The translations under genes were made by a program, and so were the position numbers. From JASGMR01 sp963664675 (GTDB taxonomy: Bacteria; Thermotogota; Thermotogae; Petrotogales; Kosmotogaceae): a stretch of DNA of 64,000 nt. The notes under the pieces were generated by a model. It saw nothing but the letters and a program-made list of their open reading frames with translations, was not told the origin of the DNA and did no database searches. Of the stretch, positions 35,473 to 45,400 are shown piece by piece; the stretch's first letter is position 1, and each line of letters opens with the position of its first letter. The stretch is from assembly GCA_963664675.2 (NCBI GenBank), contig CAXXLB010000007.1:124001-188000 (forward strand), read 5' to 3'.

Positions 35473-36312
35473 TCACATATATATATTTTTTTTGCCTTCG
35501 ATTATGAGTCCTAAAGCTTTGTTTCCAAGATGAGTCATGACTATCGCTTCCAGATGTTTTATTGGAATATCGATCACACCGAGCTTATCTATCAATCTAG
35601 AAGCCAGTTCCTCGGCATCCTTTTTTCTTCCGCTGTGAACTACCATCATCCTTTTGTAATCTATTTCAGAAGCCATCTGTACCATTTCGGAAATCAATTT
35701 TTTATTTCCTCTGACCTTTTTTATTGGAGTTAACGAACCGTTTTGAAGAGAGATTATGGGTTTAAGGTTCAAAAAATTTCCGATAATCGTACTTCCCTTC
35801 GATAATCTTCCACCTTTGTACAGATATTTTAAATCATCCACGGAAAATATCGTCATCACTTTCTTGTAAAAATTTTTTGCATAAAAAACCAATTCGACTT
35901 CCGGTGCTCCATTTTTAGAAAGTTCGGTCAGATTCTCAATTAAAAATCCCAGACCCGGTGCCGTCAATTTCGAATCGATAGTTTTAAATTTTCCATCTAC
36001 CAGTTCTTCCGCAATCTTTGAGGACTGAAAGGTTCCACTTAAAGATTTTGAAATAACGGGGATTATAACGGATTTATGCTCTTCTTTTAATGCTTCAAAT
36101 ATATTTTGAAAATCTGCAGGATTAGGCTGTGAAGTCGTCGGTATTATTTCACATTCATCGAGAAATTCACCATATTCCTCGAGATCCAATTCAATGGCCT
36201 TTATAAATTCGTCATTTTTTTTAATATACAAAGATATCATAGGAACATTTAATTCTTTTGCTTCGTCGATCGTCAATGTACTTGTTGAATCAGTAACTAT
36301 TCCAACTTTCAT
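35473..36312 (-). CDS. DegV family protein (copy 1)
   Basis: The start is the ATG at 36312 behind GGAGGTG; an earlier in-frame start is upstream of the SD. This 279-residue two-domain protein has the DegV ligand features: VTDSTSTL near the start, TTSQPNPADF, SKSLSGTFQS and the late HLEAIVMTHLGNKALG segment. DegV (FakB-type) proteins bind a fatty acid and present it to a kinase or store it. It lies head-to-tail after a close paralogue (36446-37282). Confidence 0.9.
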   Translation of the reverse strand: MKVGIVTDSTSTLTIDEAKELNVPMISLYIKKNDEFIKAIELDLEEYGEFLDECEIIPTTSQPNPADFQNIFEALKEEHKSVIIPVISKSLSGTFQSSKIAEELVDGKFKTIDSKLTAPGLGFLIENLTELSKNGAPEVELVFYAKNFYKKVMTIFSVDDLKYLYKGGRLSKGSTIIGNFLNLKPIISLQNGSLTPIKKVRGNKKLISEMVQMASEIDYKRMMVVHSGRKKDAEELASRLIDKLGVIDIPIKHLEAIVMTHLGNKALGLIIEGKKNIYM

Positions 36313-36445
36313 AAAACACCTCCCATCCTCAACAGGCAACATCGTGCCATTGAATACCGATCATTTTACGTTCAAAAAAAAGACACTGCCGACTGAGCTG
36401 TACAATAATCAAACGATAAACACAAGTATTTTTATTGGATAAATT

Positions 36446-37282
36446 TTAATATATTTCTTCGCCACATTCAACTATAGTTCCCAAAGATGAACTTCCAAGA
36501 TGTGTCATAACGATCGGATCAAGGTGTACTATCTGAATATCAGTTTTACCCAATTCTTTTTCAAGAATCAAAGCCAGTTTTTTTGCATCATGAATTCTTC
36601 CTGTGTGAACAACTACAATTTTTTCTATCGTTTTTCCTCTGAGCATTGAAATGAATTCTTTTATTAGCCTTGTGTTTCCTCTCTCTTTCTTAATTGCTTT
36701 TAACTCACCATCCACTATACTGATAACAGGTTTGATATTTAAAAGAGAACCCATCAGCAGCCTTGCAGCACTCAGTCTTCCGCCTTTATACAAATATTTT
36801 AGATCATTTACGGAAAATATCGTTAAAACTCTTTTGTAAAAGTTTTTGGCATATAATTCCAGAGCATCTATTTTAAAACCTTTGTCTATCATTTCCTTTA
36901 AATTTTTGACGAGGAAGCCATACCCCGGACCGGTTAATTTTGAATCTACCGTCCTTATATCCATATCGAATTCTTCGGAGGCAATTTTAGAAGATGAATA
37001 CGTCCCACTTAGGCCCTGAGAAATTACCGGAACAATAATTGAATCATATTTATCTTTATTTTCTGAAAATACCTCTTTAAAATCTGCAGGATTGGGCTGT
37101 GAAGTCGTGGGTATGATCTGACAATTGTCCAGATAATTTCTGTATTTATCTTTGTCCAAATCGATTGCTTTTGTGAATTCTTCACCTTTTTTTACGTAAA
37201 GGGAGACAATGGGTATATCTAATTTCTTTGCTTCTTCCTTTGAAATAGTACAGGTATTATCCGCAATTAATCCTGTTTTCAT
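36446..37282 (-). CDS. DegV family protein (copy 2)
   Basis: This 278-residue DegV protein is closely related to the next gene: both have IIPTTSQPNPADF, a SGTYSSSKIA or SGTFQSSKIA stretch, and a FSVNDLKYLYKGGRL segment. The N-terminus reads LIADNTCTI, where other copies have VTDSTST; Asp is kept but the Ser/Thr pattern differs. AGGAGGGG precedes the ATG. It probably binds a different lipid from copy 1; that is inference. Confidence 0.9.
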   Translation of the reverse strand: MKTGLIADNTCTISKEEAKKLDIPIVSLYVKKGEEFTKAIDLDKDKYRNYLDNCQIIPTTSQPNPADFKEVFSENKDKYDSIIVPVISQGLSGTYSSSKIASEEFDMDIRTVDSKLTGPGYGFLVKNLKEMIDKGFKIDALELYAKNFYKRVLTIFSVNDLKYLYKGGRLSAARLLMGSLLNIKPVISIVDGELKAIKKERGNTRLIKEFISMLRGKTIEKIVVVHTGRIHDAKKLALILEKELGKTDIQIVHLDPIVMTHLGSSSLGTIVECGEEIY

Positions 37283-37377
37283 ATTTCCCCTCCTGAAAAC
37301 AAAAAAAAGTTCATTTGAAAGTGTTATATCTCATATTATAACAGCAGTATGATTTTCAAACGGTTCCCATATAATGA

Positions 37378-37383
37378 TATAAT
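37378..37383 (+). promoter_or_regulatory. -10 element for a leaderless histidine-kinase mRNA
   Basis: TATAAT ends seven bases before the ATG at 37390 and no SD precedes the ATG. The start of transcription should coincide with the start codon. The -35 is weak. Confidence 0.5.
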
Positions 37384-37389
37384 TTTTTT

Positions 37390-38658
37390 ATGAAATCTAG
37401 ATTAAAAATGAGTAGTTTAGCTGAAAAAGATTATTTAATTGTTGGTCTAATAGTTTTTGGAATAATATCTGTTTACAGTATTTTTACCGGATTCACTCCG
37501 GGAAAGTTTTTTCTCGGGGTAATTTGCGGAGGAGTCGTTTCTCTCTGGACTTATTTATTCTACTGGACACAGATACAGATTATAGTAAAAAAACTCAAAG
37601 GAGAAAGGTCAAATCTGAAAAAGCTGAGGGGGTTTTATCTTTATATTTACAAGCAGATTGATGAATTAGTTCTTCAGATCAAGAGGGAAAGAGAATATTA
37701 TAAAAATTTGTACAACGAATATTTTGAATTGTTAAATACAATTGAAATAGGGATAATCACTTTGAAAAGAGACAGAATATTGAGGAAGAACAGATTCGTC
37801 GAAAGTATTTATAAATCTACCAGAAAATCAGATAAAATATCGAATTTCTTCAGAAAAATCGGTATCAAATTTATTTTAAAAGAAGGGGAACACGATCTGT
37901 ATTCAAAAAAATTAAACAGAAGATTTTACATTTCATACAAAAAGATAGACTCGGAACATTCCATCATCACAATTTATGATACAACATCCGTCTGGAAAAT
38001 GAAAAAAATTCTTGATAAAACGAGAAAATATGCCGTTGACTCAAGATTTATAGCGGATTTTACACACGGTCTTAAACAACCTCTGGCGACTTCGTTCCTT
38101 GCGCTCGAGCTTTATAAAAAGACGAATGATAAAAACTATCTCGACAAACTGCAGTCAGAACTCAAATCATTTCAGGAAAAAATTCGGGTTACGCTTCAAA
38201 TATTTAAATTCGAGGAAGATTTCTTAAGAGTAAGCGTCAATGATCTGTTGAAAAAAATCGTAAAATATATGGATCCTATTTGCTTAACAAAAAACAATAA
38301 AATTATTTTAAATATCGAAGATGATACCTATGTGAAAATCCAGACTTCCAGAATGGAAAATGTACTTAAAAATCTTATTTTAAATGCGAACGAAGCAACA
38401 AAGGATGGAACGGTAAGAATAAAATCCAACAGGGGAAACGGCATGCATACGATCATTATAAGTGATAATGGTTCGGGAATCAGTAGAGAGAAATTAAAAA
38501 ATATTTTCAAACCTTTTTATACTACGAAGGACAGAGGAACCGGTCTGGGACTTTTTCTCGTCAGCAGCTTCTGTGATGATAATGATGTGGCATTGAGAGT
38601 CAAATCCAGATTGAATGAAGGTACAATTTTTTCACTGACTTTCAGGGAGGAACTATGA
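37390..38658 (+). CDS. Membrane sensor histidine kinase
   Basis: This 422-residue protein has two membrane segments near residues 17-60, a coiled linker and a PAS-like middle. The kinase core has an H-box ADFTHGLKQPLATS, an N-box LKNLILNANEAT, G1 SDNGSGIS and G2 TGLGLFLVSS. It is of the NtrB type and should phosphorylate the NtrC-like regulator encoded next, whose start overlaps its stop (ATGA). The signal is unknown. The mRNA may be leaderless. Confidence 0.9.
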   Translation: MKSRLKMSSLAEKDYLIVGLIVFGIISVYSIFTGFTPGKFFLGVICGGVVSLWTYLFYWTQIQIIVKKLKGERSNLKKLRGFYLYIYKQIDELVLQIKREREYYKNLYNEYFELLNTIEIGIITLKRDRILRKNRFVESIYKSTRKSDKISNFFRKIGIKFILKEGEHDLYSKKLNRRFYISYKKIDSEHSIITIYDTTSVWKMKKILDKTRKYAVDSRFIADFTHGLKQPLATSFLALELYKKTNDKNYLDKLQSELKSFQEKIRVTLQIFKFEEDFLRVSVNDLLKKIVKYMDPICLTKNNKIILNIEDDTYVKIQTSRMENVLKNLILNANEATKDGTVRIKSNRGNGMHTIIISDNGSGISREKLKNIFKPFYTTKDRGTGLGLFLVSSFCDDNDVALRVKSRLNEGTIFSLTFREEL

Positions 38659-39980
38659 ATAGAAAAGTGCTGATAGTGGATGATGATATAAACTTCAATT
38701 CTCTTCTTGCCGAGGCCTTAGAGCAGGAAGATTTTTCAATCGATTCTGTTCTTAATATTAAAAATGCTAAGAACAGATTGGATAAAAATTTTTACGATGT
38801 TGTTCTTCTGGACGTCATGCTGGAAGATGGCAATGGTCTTGAACTATTGGAAAAAGCGAAAGAAAGAAGTTATGGTGTTCTTGTAATGTCCGCGTATGGG
38901 AACGTCGAAACAGCGGTTAACGCCGTTAAAAATGGCGCGTTCAATTTCATGGAAAAACCCTTTGATTTGAACCATCTGATCTTTGAGATAAACAGAATGT
39001 TGGAATTGAAGGATGTGAAAAGAGAAATAGTCTTATTGAAGGATGAAAAAAGGAACCTGGACGACATGATAGGGAACGATCAGTCCATTCAGAAAATTAA
39101 AGAGCTCATAAAAACGATAGCAAAAAGAAAAATTTCAATTTTACTCGAGGGGGAAACCGGAACAGGAAAAGAAATAGTGCAAAAAATAATTCATAATCTC
39201 AGCAAAAGAGAAAAAAGCATTGCCATCAACTGTGGTGCAATTCCGGAAACTTTATTTGAAAGTGAGCTTTTCGGATACGTAAAAGGTGCTTTCACAGGTG
39301 CGGATAAGGATAAAAAGGGATTGATCGAGGATGCAAACAAAGGAACCCTGTTTTTGGATGAAGTCGGAGAACTGCCTTTGAATATGCAGCCGAAATTGTT
39401 AAGGTTCCTTGAAACTGAAACATTTCAGAGAGTCGGTTCAACAAATCCAAAAAAAGTTGATATAAGACTCATCTGCGCAACAAACAGAGATCTTGAAGAT
39501 CTGGTAAAAGATGGAAAGTTCAGAGAGGATCTGTTTTACAGATTGAATGTGGTTAGAATCGTCATTCCTCCTCTCAGGGAAAGAAAATCAGATATACCTG
39601 TTTTGTTTGAAAAATTTTTTATCGATGCACTCGAAAAAAATAATATAAAAAATGTTCCTGAAATTTCAAATGATTTTATTAAATCTATAACCGAGTATAA
39701 GTGGCCGGGTAATGTCAGGGAATTAAAGAACCTGGCCGAATTCACGGCAGTTTTATACGGCAAGAAGAAAATAATCACTTCCAAGGAACTTGATCAGAAT
39801 ATATTGAATAACCGTGACGACAAAAATTATTTTTCCAGAGATATGAGTCTGGCAGAACTGGAATCGATGTATATAAAAAACCTTTTAAATAAGTATAAAA
39901 ACAAAACTAAAATTTCTAAAATTTTGGATATAAGTAAGAGCACTCTGTATGAAAAAATAAAAAAGTACAAAATATCATGA
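38655..39980 (+). CDS. Sigma-54-dependent response regulator (NtrC type)
   Basis: This 441-residue protein has a receiver domain with phospho-Asp in VVLLDVMLED and a Lys in FMEKPFD. Its AAA+ activator has Walker A EGETGTGKE, the sigma-54 contact GAFTGA and Walker B TLFLDEVGEL. A Fis-type helix-turn-helix forms the C-terminus (KISKILDISKSTLYEKIKKY). It should turn on sigma-54 promoters when phosphorylated by the preceding kinase. The intact GAFTGA argues that it needs RpoN. Target genes are not evident here. Its end overlaps the convergent gene by six bases. Confidence 0.93.
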   Translation: MNRKVLIVDDDINFNSLLAEALEQEDFSIDSVLNIKNAKNRLDKNFYDVVLLDVMLEDGNGLELLEKAKERSYGVLVMSAYGNVETAVNAVKNGAFNFMEKPFDLNHLIFEINRMLELKDVKREIVLLKDEKRNLDDMIGNDQSIQKIKELIKTIAKRKISILLEGETGTGKEIVQKIIHNLSKREKSIAINCGAIPETLFESELFGYVKGAFTGADKDKKGLIEDANKGTLFLDEVGELPLNMQPKLLRFLETETFQRVGSTNPKKVDIRLICATNRDLEDLVKDGKFREDLFYRLNVVRIVIPPLRERKSDIPVLFEKFFIDALEKNNIKNVPEISNDFIKSITEYKWPGNVRELKNLAEFTAVLYGKKKIITSKELDQNILNNRDDKNYFSRDMSLAELESMYIKNLLNKYKNKTKISKILDISKSTLYEKIKKYKIS

Positions 39981-40607
39981 ACCTGGTATGTACAGGTTAT
40001 ATTCCTTCTTCAAATTTTTTATAGATTCTTCCTCCGGAACCTTCACTAACTTTCCACTTCCAAAAGCGGTGAACATCAAATACACGTTTTCTGGAATCCC
40101 GGCTTTTATATAGCTTTCAGGAGAGATGAAGATATCATATTCAGTTTCAACATCCGGTTTTTTGAAATAATAAAATTTTTCTTCGGATATTCCCGGTTTA
40201 TATGTTTTTTGAAATTTATAGCTTCCATCATCAACGTTATCTTTTATCCCAATCCAGACATTCTCTGTCCCGGTGATAAAGAATCTGAAATAAGGCTTAT
40301 CTTTATCCTTTTGAAGTTCCGAAACGTATTTTGCAATATCCAGTGAAGTATTTTCGTAATAATTTTTTAAGATCAAATAATTTTCGACGATTCCGTTTCC
40401 ACCGAGTAATTCTTTCGTCGATTCAACTTCCTTTTCCATTTCACCCGATATATTGACGAACTTTTCATCAATTTCATCTAAAAGTCCATCCAATTCTCTT
40501 TGAAGTTTTGAAACCTTTATTATACTCAATCCGGAAAATAACATAGCGAGTAAGGATCCGACAATCAGAAACAACGCAATGAATAACCCAATATTTTTTC
40601 TCTTCAT
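39975..40607 (-). CDS. Membrane-anchored protein of unknown function
   Basis: This 210-residue protein has one N-terminal membrane helix (residues 7-29), a coiled segment (about 33-70) and an outer globular part with aromatic residues. I recognise no family. The ATG overlaps the stop of the methyltransferase gene (ATGA), so the two are coupled. The 3' end overlaps the response-regulator gene on the other strand by six bases. Confidence 0.7.
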   Translation of the reverse strand: MKRKNIGLFIALFLIVGSLLAMLFSGLSIIKVSKLQRELDGLLDEIDEKFVNISGEMEKEVESTKELLGGNGIVENYLILKNYYENTSLDIAKYVSELQKDKDKPYFRFFITGTENVWIGIKDNVDDGSYKFQKTYKPGISEEKFYYFKKPDVETEYDIFISPESYIKAGIPENVYLMFTAFGSGKLVKVPEEESIKNLKKEYNLYIPGS

Positions 40608-41386
40608 GATTCACACTCCAAAACAGCAGAAATAAAAAGATGCTCTCCGCAGGCAAATAATTCCTTTTTTCTACAATATTTGTATTCCCAATCGACCGCT
40701 GAATCAATTTTTCCAGCTAATTTTTCTTCATCGTAAAGACCGAAATTGACCAGACTTGCCATATCTATTGATTTAAAACCATTTTTGAAAAGAATAGTTT
40801 TTATCTCTTCAGGAAAAAAAGGTTTAGTTAAAAATTTCTTTTTTGAGACACTCTTGTCACCGATCAATATTTTTTCACCACCGACAATTTTTTTTGCATT
40901 ATATCCTTCAGTATTAGACAAAAAATCATTTAGAAATGCATATGAGTTATCGACAGTGAATAATAATTTTCCTGAACTTTTCAAGCTTTTTTTGATTTCA
41001 TTTAAAACCACATTTATATCTTTACAATAACTTAAAACATCTCCGTAAGCAACCACATAATCAAAATATTTTTCTTTTAAATCGATTTTTTCCGCAGGCA
41101 TGTTCCTGTAAGTGATATTCAGATCTCTTAAATCCGACTTCATCTTCGCATATTTCAACATTTCCATTGATTGATCTATAGCTGTAACTTCATTCCCCGA
41201 TTCCGAAAAAAATATAGCCCATTTTCCCGTCCCGGTACCCAGGTCCAAAATTCTGGAATTTTGATCAGAGATATGATCTCTGGTCAATCTGGTTAAAATC
41301 TCATGATACAAAAACCAGTAAGGTTCCTCGTACATATAATCATATTTGTGAGCTATTTCATTATAATATTCATTGACTTCGTTCAT
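40604..41386 (-). CDS. Class I SAM-dependent methyltransferase
   Basis: This 260-residue protein has the SAM site ILDLGTGTGKWAIFF near residue 46, an acidic loop TAIDQSMEML and a motif IV-like FDYVVAYGDVLSY. The N-terminal EYYNEIAHKYDYMYEEP is typical of small-molecule methyltransferases. The substrate is unknown. GGAGG lies before the ATG. It is the first gene of a two-gene minus-strand unit and divergent from the alpha-2-macroglobulin operon. Confidence 0.87.
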   Translation of the reverse strand: MNEVNEYYNEIAHKYDYMYEEPYWFLYHEILTRLTRDHISDQNSRILDLGTGTGKWAIFFSESGNEVTAIDQSMEMLKYAKMKSDLRDLNITYRNMPAEKIDLKEKYFDYVVAYGDVLSYCKDINVVLNEIKKSLKSSGKLLFTVDNSYAFLNDFLSNTEGYNAKKIVGGEKILIGDKSVSKKKFLTKPFFPEEIKTILFKNGFKSIDMASLVNFGLYDEEKLAGKIDSAVDWEYKYCRKKELFACGEHLFISAVLECES

Positions 41387-41433
41387 TTGGTTCCTCCGCT
41401 TGAACTATTAATTATATTTTTTATTCTAACATA

Positions 41434-42444
41434 GTGGGTGTAGTAATTTATCTATTGCTTATGGATCTTAAAGGAATAATTTATTTAATATTTATGTTTT
41501 CAATTACATTCATTCTTTCTGTCTCTTTGATAAATATAAATGATAATTTATCAGAGGATATACCCTTACCAAAAAACCTGAATAATGGAGAGAGTTTTTC
41601 AGTTGATCTACCGCGTGTTCTCGGTGAAAACATCTATCTGAATGAAAAAAAAGGTTGTTTTTATTTGAACACCGAGTATCCATTGGATTCATATATATAT
41701 TCTTTTATGAGTACATCTGAAAACATTCATCTGAAATTCATTTACAGAGGAATAGTCAATAAAGATATAAACATAGATATAATTGCTAAACCGTTCGTAG
41801 ATGAAGATGAGGACGATTATCCCGATGTGGCAAAGCTCGGTAAAGAGGATTCGGAAAGATTCATAAACTGGTTTTTAAATATAGCTCTTTATCAGACTCA
41901 AAGCATGTCGGAGAATTGGCTTGAATGGGAAAGAGATTGCTCCGGCCTTATAAGGTATGCCACGAGAGAATCGTTGAAAATCCACGATGAAAAATGGTAT
42001 AAAAACACCGGTATTGACCCTGAACAGTGGGAAGAAAAAACAGGTATCAATTTACGCGATTTTGAAGACGTTAGAAAATATAATTATCCTTATATTCCCG
42101 TCTTTGGGTCGTACAATTTTTTTGACGAAAATGGAAACACCGTATATTTTGCAGATGCATACAATCTTTTAAGAAGCAACGTGAAATTTGTCAGCAGGAA
42201 TATAAGAGACGCCAGACCGGGTGACTTATTATTCTTTCAGCATCCCGCTCCACTCACGTTTCATTCCATGATATATACCGGTGATGGTCTGGTATATCAC
42301 ACGGGACCGGTCGATGATACGAATCCCGGAATGATTAAAGTCTGGACACTGGACTATTACACCAGTCTTATGCCATATCAGTGGCTTCCAATAAATAATA
42401 ATGAGTATTTTTTAGGTATATTCAGATTAAAATTTTTATCATAA
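41434..42444 (+). CDS. DUF1175 (YfaT-like) exported protein
   Basis: This 336-residue protein has an N-terminal membrane or signal segment. Its C-terminal domain matches DUF1175: WERDCSGLIRYATRES holds a Cys and ARPGDLLFFQHP...FHSMIYTGDG a His, like the Cys/His layout of NlpC/P60-type amidase folds. In E. coli the family member YfaT sits beside the alpha-2-macroglobulin YfaS, as here. I keep the GTG at 41434 with no SD; TTGAAC-16-TATTCT ends six bases upstream, so it may be leaderless. The ATG at 41461 is the alternative. Confidence 0.82.
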   Translation: MGVVIYLLLMDLKGIIYLIFMFSITFILSVSLININDNLSEDIPLPKNLNNGESFSVDLPRVLGENIYLNEKKGCFYLNTEYPLDSYIYSFMSTSENIHLKFIYRGIVNKDINIDIIAKPFVDEDEDDYPDVAKLGKEDSERFINWFLNIALYQTQSMSENWLEWERDCSGLIRYATRESLKIHDEKWYKNTGIDPEQWEEKTGINLRDFEDVRKYNYPYIPVFGSYNFFDENGNTVYFADAYNLLRSNVKFVSRNIRDARPGDLLFFQHPAPLTFHSMIYTGDGLVYHTGPVDDTNPGMIKVWTLDYYTSLMPYQWLPINNNEYFLGIFRLKFLS

Positions 42445-42461
42445 AAAGGGGTGTGGTTAAA

Positions 42462-45400
42462 TTGAAGAGATTTGTTTTGGTCATATTGTTTATTTTTGTT
42501 TCTCTTTCATTGTTTGCGTTTAAGATTGAATCTGCTGCTAAACCCATTGCGGAGATATTCTATCAGTTCGATGATAAGGAGAATTTACCGAAAATAAAAT
42601 CGGATAGTTACGACAGATTCATTGAAATTCTCGTGTATAAACTGGATATTAATGACTTGATTGGTGCCAGCTATTTGTCCGATTTAAAAATAACCAAATC
42701 AAACCTTATCGGCGAGTACAAATATGAGGCAAATCCCGATTCAAGAATAAAATTATCCGAAATTCCAACTATTCCGGAGTTCGGTTTACTTTATTTTGAA
42801 ATAAATTCCGATAGAATGAGCGAAAAATTCTTTTTAAACATTAAAAAGACAGAAGCGGTTGTAATGCTTTCTGAAGAGGGGATAAAACTTAGACTATGGA
42901 ATATTTTAGATGGGCGCATAATCGATAAGGTAAAATGCATAAGGCTGGAAGATGGTGTAAATATAGGTTCTTCCAGTAAAGGTGTTGTAGAAATAAATAA
43001 CATCCCGGAAAATGATAAAACTATTCTCATTTACTCTGAAGAAGGGTCACTTCTCTGGAAACCGCAGATCGAGGAAAATTCGATTCCTTCAAGGGAAATG
43101 GCTGTGGTTATTACCGACAGACCTGCGTACAAAGCAGGAGATACCGTCAATTTCAGAGTATTCCTGAGAAAAATCGAGCCCGACGGTTATTCAATCGTAA
43201 ATGTTGATGATGTAAAAGTTGAAATACTGGATCCGCTCTACAGAGTTGTAGAGAAATTCGATTTGAAACCGGATGAATACAGTTCCGTAAATGGAGAATT
43301 CAAAACCAATTCCTTTATCACCAGGGGATCGTACAGAATAAGAGTGATATGGAACGAACAGGATTATTACCATTATTTCCAGATTGCCGATTACAAAAAA
43401 CCCACTTTCAAAACGGAGGCAACACCTCAGGAAAAGGTTTTCAAAGTCGACGAAACGATAAAAATTGATATGGAGAGCTCTTATTTCTTCGGAGAACCCG
43501 TTTCCTTTGGATCGGTATCATACATCCTGTACAAAGAAGGAATGTATATCGATAGCGGTTCAGGCATTTTAGATAATGACGGAAAAGCTGTTCTGGGTTA
43601 TGGAAAAGAGTTGGAGCCCGGTTACTATGATATGTTAATAAACGTTTCGGATGAAACGGGTATGGAAACAAGCAACAGTGTTTTCTTCAAAGTAATTAAA
43701 GGAAATTATGAGTTCCAGTGTGATGTAGAGTGGATCGAGGATGAAATATTTTTAAATATCGAAACATTGGATATCGATGGAACTCCTGTTTCAGAACCAT
43801 TTAAAGTGAAGGTCTGGTATGAAGAATCCATAAAAGTTGAAAACAATAAATATAAAGATGTTAAATTCGTTATATATAATGAATCAGCGGTCACAGATAA
43901 AGAAGGAACCAGAAAGATAAATATGGATATCTCTTCAGTTCCAAAAGATCAATATATATTTGTAGAACTCACAGGAAATAACGGTGAAAACCTTAAGAAG
44001 TCTCTGTATTTGAGCAGATACACTCCTTCCAACGATTATTTCAGAATTGATGATATCAGTTATGCGAAACCGGGAGAATTAACCACAATAAAAGTTTTTT
44101 CACCCTATGATATAGATCTCTGGATTATAGCTGATTTTTCCGGCGTTATCCATTCTGATAAGCTCGTAATCCTTAAAGGTAATAACTATATTGAAGTTCC
44201 AGTTCCTGAAAATTACAGCTTTGGAAGATATACGATTTATCTGAAGGGGTACAAAAAAGACGATAAAGTGGATGAAGAAATGAGTGCATACTTAGATCTT
44301 GAAAACAAAAATTATCAGTTAACATTCACAGGTGATAAAAACTTTGAACCAGGAGAAGCGGGAAAGGTATTTGTAAATGTAAAGGATGCAAATGGTAATC
44401 CTGTAGAGACAAATCTCACAATTTCTATTCTGTCCCAGGCTTTAAAAGAACTTTATGAGGGAAAAGAATACGATTCATGGGAAAGTGCGATTGAAGAACC
44501 TTTCTATTACGGATTTAATACCGTTACATTCCCATCAATAAATTATAATCCTTATCCATCGATTGCAAACCTGATTACTCTTGAACAATTATCGATGCCG
44601 GCCGCAGAATCGAAAGTTGCAAGGACAACTGAAGATTTCGCCTATGCTAAAGAGGCCGGGGCAGCAGCACCAGAAGATGTTCAAGGCGAGGGTGAAGAGA
44701 CTTTCGGTGCAGGAGAGATAGCTGCAAGAGAAGATTTTAATGATTCGGTCCTCTGGAATATTACAACCTTCACAAACGAAATGGGAGATGCCGAGATCTC
44801 ATTTGTCATGCCTGACGATTTGGATCAATGGCTCGTGAGAACATTGGTTTCTGATGGATCGGGTAATTTTGGATATGGCAAAGAATACCTTCAAACTAAA
44901 AAGAATGTAACGGTAACGAGTTATCTCCCGGAATTCTATGTGTCGGGTGATAAAACTGTTTTTTCCTTCGTGATCAGAAACAATTCAGATGAGATCTCGA
45001 ACTTCGAATGTAAGTTCAGTATGAATGGAGAAAAAACAGATTCTCAAACTGTCATGATTAAAGCAAACTCTTCTAAAATCATGAAATACGAATACAGCAT
45101 AAAAGAATTGAATCCGGAAATAAAGTCGGAGGAAATGGAAATAAGTTTCGAAGTTAACTCCGATGTGGGTACCGATGCTGTTTTGTATAAAATTCCTGTT
45201 TATTCTTCCTATACCTATTTAAAAAAAGGTTATTTCGACATTACCGATAGAGATCTGAATATCACATTCGATGAACTGAGTTTAGTCAACCTGACTACGG
45301 GAACAAATTTAAATCCGATTACACTACAGGGCATAAGATATTTGCTTGATTATCCTTATGGATGTACCGAACAAACAACAAGCAAACTCATCCCACTATA

